Shown in pieces: positions 1 to 7,602 of a DNA stretch of 59,376 nucleotides. The number at the start of each line of letters is the position of its first letter. Positions within the stretch are counted from its first letter, which is position 1. The position numbers and the translations under genes are program-made. The notes under the pieces are model-generated. The model ran no database searches, was not told where the DNA came from, and saw nothing but the letters and a program-made list of their open reading frames with translations. Origin of the DNA: an uncultured bacterium (GTDB lineage: Bacteria; Verrucomicrobiota; Lentisphaeria; Oligosphaerales; Oligosphaeraceae); assembly GCA_902776645.1 (NCBI GenBank), contig CACYQT010000021.1, forward strand, positions 1-59,376, read 5' to 3'.

Positions 1-1
1 C

Positions 2-3000
2 GTCGAGGACAGCCACGTCCTCTCCAACGCGGAGAACTACAACTACACCTTCAACAACGCCTCCCTGAACGTCAAGCCCAGGGACGTCACCGTCGTCTTC
101 GACGCGAAGGACAAGGTCTATGACGGCAACACCGTCGCCGAGCGCGACGGCGACTTCACCATCGACGGCTTCGTGGACGGCGACGTCGTCCGCGTCTTCG
201 ACGCAGACGTGACCTACGCCTTCTCCGACAAGAATGTCGGCACGGACAAGACCGTCACGGCGGACGGCGAGCTCGTCATCGTCGGCGACGACATGGACAA
301 CTACAACTTCACGTTCGACAACACGGCCGAGGCGGACATCACGCCGCTCGCCATCGAGATCGGCTTCACCGCCAACGACAAGGTCTATGACGGCAACACC
401 GTCGCCGAACTTAACGAGCTCGACATGAGCGCCGTCCTCGAAGGCGACGATGTCAACTTCGACGCTTCCTCGCTCGAATACAATTTCGACACCAAGAACG
501 CCGGCGAAGACAAGACCGTCACCGCCACCGGCTTCGACGCCGACACCATGCTCTCCGGTGATGATCTCCAGAACTACGACATCACCTTCGTCGATACGAC
601 GGAGGCGGACATCACGAAGCTCGCCATCGAGATTGGCTTCACCGCCAATGACAAGATCTATGACGGCAACAAAGATGCTGAACTCAACGAAATCGACATG
701 AGCGCCGTGCTCGAAGGCGACGACGTCAACTTCGACAACTCCGGGCTGAATTACACCTTCGACACCAAGAATGCCGGCCAAGACAAGACCGTCACCGCAG
801 AAGGCTATGACGATTCCATGCTCTCCGGCGATGACCTCCAGAACTACGATATCACCTTCATCGAAACGACGGAGGCGAATATCACCCCGAAGGAGATCCA
901 GGTCGGTTTCACCGCCAAAGACAAGGAATATGACGGTACCACCCACGCCGATCGTGACGAACTCGTCATGTATGAGGTGATCGACGGCGACGATGTCAAG
1001 TTCGACGACACCGGCATCGAATACAACTTCGACACCAAGAACATCGGTGATGCCAAAACCGTCACGGGCACGGGTTTCACGACCGACATGCTCTCCGGCG
1101 AAGATCTCCAGAACTATGATATCACCTTCGCGGATACCATCTTCATCGACACGGCAAAGGCGGCCATCACGCCAAAGGATATCGTTGTCAAAGCCGACAA
1201 CAAGTCCATGACCTATGGTGATGCAGAACCCGCCCTCACCTACTCCTTCGATGACAGCACACTCGTCGGAGGCGACATGATTAATGTCGGCCTCAGCCTG
1301 AATGTCAAAGACAGCGACTACACGAATACCGACCATATCAAGGCTGGCGTATATGAAGACGTCATCTCCGCCACCGCCGACATCTACGACACGGAAGGCA
1401 ATATCGTCACAGGCAACTACAACATCACGTACGAACTTGGTGACTTGACCGTCAACCTGCGCAACATCACCGTCACGGCGAAACAGCAGGCAATGGTCTA
1501 CGGCGACGACATGCCCGATCTCGACGGACAGTATTCCTTCGATACGAACGAACTCGCCACCGGCGACGAGCTCGAAGTCACGCTCGACTATGATATTCCC
1601 GACACTGAAAAGTCCTCTAGCGGCAACGTGATCGCCGGCTTCCATCCCGGCATGGTCGTCGAAAAATCCCATGTGCTCTCCAACGCCGAGAACTACAACT
1701 ACAACTTCAACGGCGCGGCCTTGGACGTCAAAGCCAAGGATATCACGATCAGCTTCAACGCCCAAGACAAGGAATACGACGGCAACACCGAAGCCAAGCG
1801 CGACGGCAATTTCATCATCGACGGTGTAATCGATGGTGATGATGTCCGCGCTTTCGACACGGAACTCACCTTCGCCTTTGACGCGCCGAACGTCCTGCGC
1901 GATGAAGACGGCAACGTCCTCGACCGCACGGTCACGGCCACTGGCGATCTCGTCACCGTCGGCAACGATATCGACAACTACAACATCACCTTCGATGATA
2001 CCGCCGAGGCGAAGATCACGCCGCGAGCCCTGACGGTCACCGCCATCAGCCAGTCCATGACTTACGGTGATGAAAATCCGGATCTCACTGGCCAATATAC
2101 ATTCGACGAAGACATCCTCGTCGAAGGCGACACGCTCGAAGTCACCCTCGCCTATGACTCCGACAACATCCCGACGTCCGCCTCCGGCCACTTCAAGGCC
2201 GGCGAACATGACGACGCCATCATCGAAGGCAGCCATACGCTGACCAACGCGGAAAGCTATGACTACATCTTCAATGCGGCCGATCTCACGGTCGACAAGC
2301 GCCCCATCACCATCGTGGCGGATGACAAGGAAATCACCTACGGCGACGAAGTCGGCGAACTGACCTACGTCGTCACGGGCGAAGTCGCGGACGGCGATTC
2401 CGCCGAAGACACGACGCTGGCGGTCGACGGCGAAGAGAACGCCAACGGCCATTACAACGCCGGTGAATACGACATCATCATCGGCGAGCCCAGCCTCGAC
2501 GAAAACGACTACGACATCACCTACGATCCCGGCACACTGATCGTCAACCAGAAGGAAATCACCGTCATCGCCGATGACAAGACGAAGGAAGAGCACAAGC
2601 CCGATCCGCGTCTCACCTACACGGTGGACGGCCTCCTCGACGACGACAAGCTCACGGGCCGCCTGACCCGCGAGCCCGGCGAAGCCCCCGGAGATTACGA
2701 AATCCAGCAGGGCACGCTGACGTCCGACGACAACTACATCATCACCTACATCCCCGGCACGCTCACCATCACGGAGAAACCGGACGAACCCGAAGTCATT
2801 CCGCCGCCGAGAAACATCTACCAGGAGCCCGAGCAGAGCAACCGCAACTACAACGGCCCCATGGACTTCGAAGTCACGGATTATATCCCTGTCATTCCGG
2901 ACATGCATCCGAAATGGGACTTCCGCAGCCGCTTCGATGAACACCGCATCGACCCGCTCGCCGGTTCGCAGGATCTCTGGATGGACATCGACAGCCTCGA

Positions 3001-3367
3001 CACGCTCCTCGTGTCCAAGGTCATCAGCGCCTCCAACTCCGCGAACGAACGCGGCTTCTCGTCCGGCAACGAAATGTTCCCGAACGACACGCAGACATCC
3101 ATCATGTCCGTCACTCCGTCGGATGACTTCGACGCCCCGCTCATCGACTACATCGATGTCCACGGCAGCAACGACGCCGACATGCCCTGGATCTTCATGG
3201 ACGAATCCATCCAGATTCCGAAATTCATCGAACAGGACATCGCCGACGACGCGGCGGACGACATGGACATGCTCGACACGCTGGCGGGCATCAACCTCAA
3301 CGAACCGAGCAAGCATGCCGCCTTCAAGTCGGATGTCGAACTCCTTCTCGATGGTCTGATGGCATGA
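2..3367 (+). CDS. YDG/MBG-repeat surface protein, 5' truncated by window edge
   Basis: The frame is open from base 2, with no start codon belonging to the gene, so the N-terminus lies outside the window; 1121 residues are visible. They form about ten tandem beta-rich repeats of 75-95 residues. Five carry the YDG signature (KVYDGNT, KIYDGNK, KEYDGTT, NYDITF) and five the MBG signature (MTYGD, MVYGDD, ITYGDE). These families are known from large bacterial adhesins and filamentous-haemagglutinin-like proteins. The repeats are very acidic. The last ~180 residues (from about 2790) are not repetitive and begin with a proline-rich linker (EVIPPPRN); they may hold an export or anchoring signal. The stop overlaps the next start (ATGA at 3364-3367), tying the protein to the adaptor genes that follow. 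A surface or secreted adhesin is likely; the ligand is unknown. Confidence 0.8.
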   Translation, partial: VEDSHVLSNAENYNYTFNNASLNVKPRDVTVVFDAKDKVYDGNTVAERDGDFTIDGFVDGDVVRVFDADVTYAFSDKNVGTDKTVTADGELVIVGDDMDNYNFTFDNTAEADITPLAIEIGFTANDKVYDGNTVAELNELDMSAVLEGDDVNFDASSLEYNFDTKNAGEDKTVTATGFDADTMLSGDDLQNYDITFVDTTEADITKLAIEIGFTANDKIYDGNKDAELNEIDMSAVLEGDDVNFDNSGLNYTFDTKNAGQDKTVTAEGYDDSMLSGDDLQNYDITFIETTEANITPKEIQVGFTAKDKEYDGTTHADRDELVMYEVIDGDDVKFDDTGIEYNFDTKNIGDAKTVTGTGFTTDMLSGEDLQNYDITFADTIFIDTAKAAITPKDIVVKADNKSMTYGDAEPALTYSFDDSTLVGGDMINVGLSLNVKDSDYTNTDHIKAGVYEDVISATADIYDTEGNIVTGNYNITYELGDLTVNLRNITVTAKQQAMVYGDDMPDLDGQYSFDTNELATGDELEVTLDYDIPDTEKSSSGNVIAGFHPGMVVEKSHVLSNAENYNYNFNGAALDVKAKDITISFNAQDKEYDGNTEAKRDGNFIIDGVIDGDDVRAFDTELTFAFDAPNVLRDEDGNVLDRTVTATGDLVTVGNDIDNYNITFDDTAEAKITPRALTVTAISQSMTYGDENPDLTGQYTFDEDILVEGDTLEVTLAYDSDNIPTSASGHFKAGEHDDAIIEGSHTLTNAESYDYIFNAADLTVDKRPITIVADDKEITYGDEVGELTYVVTGEVADGDSAEDTTLAVDGEENANGHYNAGEYDIIIGEPSLDENDYDITYDPGTLIVNQKEITVIADDKTKEEHKPDPRLTYTVDGLLDDDKLTGRLTREPGEAPGDYEIQQGTLTSDDNYIITYIPGTLTITEKPDEPEVIPPPRNIYQEPEQSNRNYNGPMDFEVTDYIPVIPDMHPKWDFRSRFDEHRIDPLAGSQDLWMDIDSLDTLLVSKVISASNSANERGFSSGNEMFPNDTQTSIMSVTPSDDFDAPLIDYIDVHGSNDADMPWIFMDESIQIPKFIEQDIADDAADDMDMLDTLAGINLNEPSKHAAFKSDVELLLDGLMA

Positions 3368-4080
3368 GATTCCGCGCCGTTGTCTTGGCTCTGCTGACAG
3401 CCACCGTCCTCCTTGCGGCGGACGGTGGCCAGCAGGAAATCAAAACGGTCCTCTTCCCGTTCAGGGAAACCGTTGTATCGGCACGGCTTGAATCCGTACT
3501 CAAAAACTACAAGTTCCTCCAAGGGCAGCCTTTCAAAGCAGGCGACACCTTGGTGGAGCTTGACGATTCACGCTACGCCATCGAATTCGCCCGCACGTCC
3601 GAACAGCTTCGTTTCGCGAAGAGCACCTATGAAGACAAGAAGGAGCTCCGAGAAAAGAAGTTCACAAGCGACGCGGAGCTTCGCAAGGCAGAATATGATT
3701 TCCGTATCGCGGAAATCTCCTGCCAGGAGGCCAGGCTGAACGTCTCCTTCTGCACCGTCAAGGCGCCTTTCGACGGCAAAATCGTCGAAATCATGACGCA
3801 TGATTTTGAAACGACCCGTTCGGGGCAGACGCTCTGCCGGATTATCGACGACAACAAGTTGCTCGCCGTCATGAACGTCCCGCTCACCGACCGCGCCCTC
3901 ACGACCATCGGGACGCCCGTCAAGATCCGGCTCGACCAAAAGGAGGCGACCGCCACGGGCACCATCTACGAGGTCTCGCCCCAGGCGGACCACCGGACCG
4001 GAACCGTCCGAATCCGGGTGCTTATCGACAACCGGCAGGGCCTGTTCTTCGCAGGCATGACCGGAACACTTTTGAAATGA
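3364..4080 (+). CDS. HlyD-family periplasmic adaptor (membrane fusion protein)
   Basis: A 238-residue protein with an N-terminal signal peptide (residues 1-19, ending LLAADG). A first lipoyl half-motif lies at about 50-68 (GQPFKAGDTLVELDD), an alpha-helical hairpin at 72-125, the second lipoyl half at about 133-145 (KAPFDGKIVEI), then a beta-barrel segment. This is the order seen in HlyD/RND adaptors, in a short version. Such proteins bridge an inner-membrane transporter to an outer-membrane channel in the periplasm. The start overlaps the stop of the repeat protein by 4 bases, implying translational coupling. No TolC homologue or ABC ATPase is visible nearby. The family call is firm; the specific partner is inferred from position. 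Confidence 0.8.
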   Translation: MRFRAVVLALLTATVLLAADGGQQEIKTVLFPFRETVVSARLESVLKNYKFLQGQPFKAGDTLVELDDSRYAIEFARTSEQLRFAKSTYEDKKELREKKFTSDAELRKAEYDFRIAEISCQEARLNVSFCTVKAPFDGKIVEIMTHDFETTRSGQTLCRIIDDNKLLAVMNVPLTDRALTTIGTPVKIRLDQKEATATGTIYEVSPQADHRTGTVRIRVLIDNRQGLFFAGMTGTLLK

Positions 4081-4093
4081 CCGTCTTCCATTC

Positions 4094-4120
4094 GCCTTGG
4101 CTCAAGGGCCAAGGCTTTTT
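4094..4120 (+). terminator. Intrinsic terminator or attenuator inside the adaptor operon
   Basis: A perfect 8-bp stem (GCCTTGGC / GCCAAGGC, 4094-4101 and 4108-4115) with a 6-base loop is followed by five T. It sits in the 65-base gap between the first HlyD gene and the next adaptor gene, so it probably lowers rather than abolishes downstream transcription. Confidence 0.6.
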
Positions 4121-4145
4121 CAGCTTTTGAACCTTTCATTTCCCT

Positions 4146-5486
4146 ATGCCTAACGAGGATTTTGCAGCACGGCTAAAGGCCTTGGCGTTCATCATCAAAT
4201 ACGGCCATGACCTGTTCGGCGCCAAGACGTTTGACGACGCCGCCGCGAATGTCGTCAACAACAGCCATTCCATGCTGAATTTCCGCACGTCCACCCTGCT
4301 GGAAAGCAACGGACGGAAGTCACGTGTCGTCGCCCAGTTCGGGCAGCCCACCGTCAACAAGAACGCCCGTCTCGCCGTCCTCCAGCGGAAACTGGCCGAT
4401 TCGCTCGTCTTCACTGAAGACGCCATCACCGTGACGGCCGACAACGGCCTTGACGCGGAACTCGCCCAGAACGACGCCGTCTACTACGCCTTGCGGCTCC
4501 CTCCGCCGCCGAACAGCGACAACACGCCCATCTTCTACATCTGGCTGCTCGAATACGAAAAGGACATCCCCGCCTTCGTCCCCAACACGGCGAAGCTCCT
4601 CGCGAATTCGGCGGCCGAAGCCCTTTTCTACCACCGCCTGACCAAACGCCGCCTATGGGCCCTCCGCGGCAGCCTGCCGAAGCTTTGCTTCTGGACCATC
4701 GTGCTCGGCGCCGTCGTCGCCATGATGTTCATCCGTGGGCCGGAGCGCATCACGGCGGAATTCACCCTCCAGGCGCCGCAGGTCACGGGCGCCTACGCCA
4801 TGTACGACGGAATCATCGCCACGTGCCTCAAGCCGGACGGGGCATCCGTCAAAAAAGGCGATGTCATCATCGAATACGACGTCAACCAGCTGAAATACCG
4901 CCTCGGGGCCGCCATGAGCCAGCTTCGTGAGACGGAGGCCGAATTGGCCCTTGAAGAGCAATCCGCCTTTTCGGACCAGTCGCGTCTCGCCCGCGTGAAA
5001 CTGCTGGAGGCGCGCCGCGACACGGCGAAAGTCTCCGTCGACGAGGCCCAATGGTATCTACAGAACGCCAGGGTTCTCGCTCCCGCGGACGGTCTACTGG
5101 TCTTGACAGGAGGCCATGCGGAGCTCTTCGCCGGCCGTGCCGTCAAGACAGGCGACAAGCTGTTTGAAGTGCATGGCGGCGACGGCATGCTGGCGGACAT
5201 TCCCATCAACGAACAGAACGCGTCGCTTCTGAGGCAGTCCCCCCAGCTCGCGCTTTTCCTCCATACGGCGCCGGAGAACGCCCTCGAATGCGAAATCGCC
5301 GATGTCGCGCACTATCCGGAATTGACCGAACAGAAAACCTACTGCTACCATGTCCATGCGCGGCTGACGGGAAGCCATGAAGGCCTCCGCTACGGCATGC
5401 GCGGAATCGCAAAGCTCTCGGCCGGAGACTACTCCCTCGGCTACCGTCTCTTCAAGAACGTCATCCTTTATACACGCAGATTCTGA
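4146..5486 (+). CDS. GAF-like domain / TM / HlyD adaptor fusion
   Basis: A 446-residue protein in two halves. Residues 1-170 look cytoplasmic and resemble a GAF-type domain by secondary-structure pattern (helix FAARLKALAFIIKYG, then alternating strands); this assignment is tentative. One membrane helix follows at about 177-196 (LCFWTIVLGAVVAMMF). Residues 200-446 form a HlyD adaptor: lipoyl half-motif GASVKKGDVIIEYD, a helical hairpin rich in Glu, Arg and Leu, the second half-motif LAPADGLLVL, and a beta domain. The topology would put a possible sensory domain in the cytoplasm and the adaptor in the periplasm. It lies 65 bases after the previous adaptor and 20 bases before the M50 gene. An ordinary HlyD protein has no such N-terminal domain. 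Confidence 0.7.
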   Translation: MPNEDFAARLKALAFIIKYGHDLFGAKTFDDAAANVVNNSHSMLNFRTSTLLESNGRKSRVVAQFGQPTVNKNARLAVLQRKLADSLVFTEDAITVTADNGLDAELAQNDAVYYALRLPPPPNSDNTPIFYIWLLEYEKDIPAFVPNTAKLLANSAAEALFYHRLTKRRLWALRGSLPKLCFWTIVLGAVVAMMFIRGPERITAEFTLQAPQVTGAYAMYDGIIATCLKPDGASVKKGDVIIEYDVNQLKYRLGAAMSQLRETEAELALEEQSAFSDQSRLARVKLLEARRDTAKVSVDEAQWYLQNARVLAPADGLLVLTGGHAELFAGRAVKTGDKLFEVHGGDGMLADIPINEQNASLLRQSPQLALFLHTAPENALECEIADVAHYPELTEQKTYCYHVHARLTGSHEGLRYGMRGIAKLSAGDYSLGYRLFKNVILYTRRF

Positions 5487-5506
5487 TATTCCCTGCGCGA
5501 TCGACC

Positions 5507-7579
5507 ATGCAACAAGAACCGCTTACCGGCTGCCTGCGGCCGGACATAGAACTTATTCGCGGGGAAAGACCGCTCCTTTTCGACCGTCAGGCCGATGCGT
5601 ACTACCGCATCCCCTCCGACGCGTTGCCGGTTCTTGCCGTCCTGACGGAATCCGTCCCGATCTCCGCCTTCCTTGAAAAACTCAAGGCGAACGGCATCCC
5701 GATGGAAAGAGAAGATTTGGTCCGACTTCTGGCGTTTCTGCAAATGAACAATTTGCTAACGCCTGATTATGGCGTCATCGATCTCAAACGCAGACGTCTG
5801 TCCGTCCTCAGGCAGCAACAGAACACCCTTCTGCAACTCTCCGCCGCCTATATTTTCTTCAAACTTCCGCCCATCCATCCGGAAAACTTCTACGACCACA
5901 TCAGGCCGATGGTCAGTTGGATCGCCTCCAAATTCATCGTCCTATGCCTCCTGTTTCCGGCCATCGCGGGCTATTTTCTGCTTATACGGGACTTCAACAT
6001 CGTCCACACGATGTTTCTCGACACGTTGTCATGGGCGGGCCTTGTCAAATATTTCATCGCGATCGTCATCTTGAAAATCGCCCACGAATCCGCCCATTCG
6101 CTGGCGGCCATCCATTTCAACTGCCGTGTCCGAAGCATCGGCATCGGTTTCGTGGTGTTCGTGCCGCGCTTTTTCACGGATACGACCGACAGCTGGCGGC
6201 TGCCGCGCTCCCAACGCCTTCTCATCGACGCGGCCGGCATCATCACGGAAGTGCTCATCGGCGGAATTTCCGCGCTCATCTGGTCGTATCTTCCTGCCGG
6301 CGAACTCAAATCCACGCTTTTCTTCATCTTCGCCGTCAGTACCCTTTCAACGATTCTTGTCAACGGCAACCCGTTCATCCGCTACGACGGATACTACATT
6401 CTGTCCGACATCGTCGGCATTGAAAATCTGATGTCGCGCTCCAGCGAATACTTCAAGCAGTGGTGGCGTTGGCATTTTCTCCGCCTCGGCTCCCGCCCGG
6501 CCGCCAAACACGGCCTGTTCATGCTGTCCTACGGCATCGGCTGCTTCATCTACCGAATCTTCCTCTACACGTCCATCATTCTGGTCATCTACCACAAATT
6601 CGTGAAGGCCGTCGCGCTGGTGATGGTCTTCCTGGAAATCTACAGCATTCTCATCTATCCGGCCTACCGTGAAATCCAGACGATCCGTGTCCTTTCGAAA
6701 CGTTCCGTCAACCGCGCACGATTCTTCATCGCAGCCGCCCTGCTGGCCGCCGCCGCCATCATCCTTTTCACGCCTGTCTCATGGAATCTCCGCCTCCCCG
6801 CCGAAGTCACGTCCGCCAACCGACGGATTGTCAGCCTGCAGGAAGGCGGCTATCTGACATCGCCGCTGCCGCACCGTCAACGCCCCGTCACGGAAGGCGA
6901 TGAAATCGCCTCATTGGCGTCTCCCGCCCTTGATTTCGCGATCAAACGTCTCGACACAGTCCTCCGCTATGACCAGACACTGCTCGCCATCCAGCTCGTC
7001 GACACGCTGAAAAACAGCGACAGCCTCGTCACGGCGGAAAAAGTCTCGTCCGATGAGCTGTCGCGTCGCGAACTATTGCGCCGCAAGGAGATATTGCCTG
7101 TCCGCGCACCGTCGTCCGGCATATTCCTGCCGTATGTCACGGAACTTTCGCCTGGCGTTTTCCTCCCCAAGGGAATGCCCATTGGCGAAGTCGTCTCCGG
7201 CAGTCACGTGCTCCACGCCTATGCGCAGGACAACCAGATCGGCCATCTCGCGGAAGGCCAGACCGCCACAATCCGCGTCAGGGATTCGCTTGAGACATGG
7301 AAAGCCCGCATCGTGTCCGTCAACAAAGTTCCCGCGCGTCTGACGCTTTCCCCCTTGATCCAGTTCTTCGGCGGCCCGATCGCCGCCTATGCTCCGGAAA
7401 ACGGCTCGAAAGAGTACCAGTCGATCCTTCCGCTTTATTCCGTTGAACTTGCGTTTCTGGACGACCATCAGCCATTGCCGGACTTCGGCCGCGTCGCCTC
7501 CGTCTCCTTCACCCATTCCGCGCGACTTTACGACAAAGTGCGCCAATTCACCATCGCCGCTTTCCGCAAGGAAATGTAA
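5507..7579 (+). CDS. PqqD-like / M50 site-2 protease / HlyD fusion
   Basis: A 690-residue polytopic protein. Residues 1-90 resemble the PqqD-like winged-helix domain: C-x-RPDIEL start, FDRQADAYYRI and a helix ending in LLAFLQMNNLL. PqqD-like domains bind leader peptides in RiPP systems, so substrate recognition is plausible. The membrane part has the M50 metalloprotease signature HESAH at residues 193-197 and NPFIRYDGYY at 288-297, with Asp294 as the likely third zinc ligand, within about six membrane helices. After about residue 400 comes one more membrane helix, then lipoyl half-motifs and a beta domain typical of HlyD. It is related in architecture to 'putative peptide zinc metalloproteases' of the YydH type. 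Here it takes the place an ABC exporter would have beside HlyD genes. Substrate cleavage is inferred, not shown. Confidence 0.75.
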   Translation: MQQEPLTGCLRPDIELIRGERPLLFDRQADAYYRIPSDALPVLAVLTESVPISAFLEKLKANGIPMEREDLVRLLAFLQMNNLLTPDYGVIDLKRRRLSVLRQQQNTLLQLSAAYIFFKLPPIHPENFYDHIRPMVSWIASKFIVLCLLFPAIAGYFLLIRDFNIVHTMFLDTLSWAGLVKYFIAIVILKIAHESAHSLAAIHFNCRVRSIGIGFVVFVPRFFTDTTDSWRLPRSQRLLIDAAGIITEVLIGGISALIWSYLPAGELKSTLFFIFAVSTLSTILVNGNPFIRYDGYYILSDIVGIENLMSRSSEYFKQWWRWHFLRLGSRPAAKHGLFMLSYGIGCFIYRIFLYTSIILVIYHKFVKAVALVMVFLEIYSILIYPAYREIQTIRVLSKRSVNRARFFIAAALLAAAAIILFTPVSWNLRLPAEVTSANRRIVSLQEGGYLTSPLPHRQRPVTEGDEIASLASPALDFAIKRLDTVLRYDQTLLAIQLVDTLKNSDSLVTAEKVSSDELSRRELLRRKEILPVRAPSSGIFLPYVTELSPGVFLPKGMPIGEVVSGSHVLHAYAQDNQIGHLAEGQTATIRVRDSLETWKARIVSVNKVPARLTLSPLIQFFGGPIAAYAPENGSKEYQSILPLYSVELAFLDDHQPLPDFGRVASVSFTHSARLYDKVRQFTIAAFRKEM

Positions 7580-7602
7580 CCACCCGAATAGTGGAGCATC
7601 TC

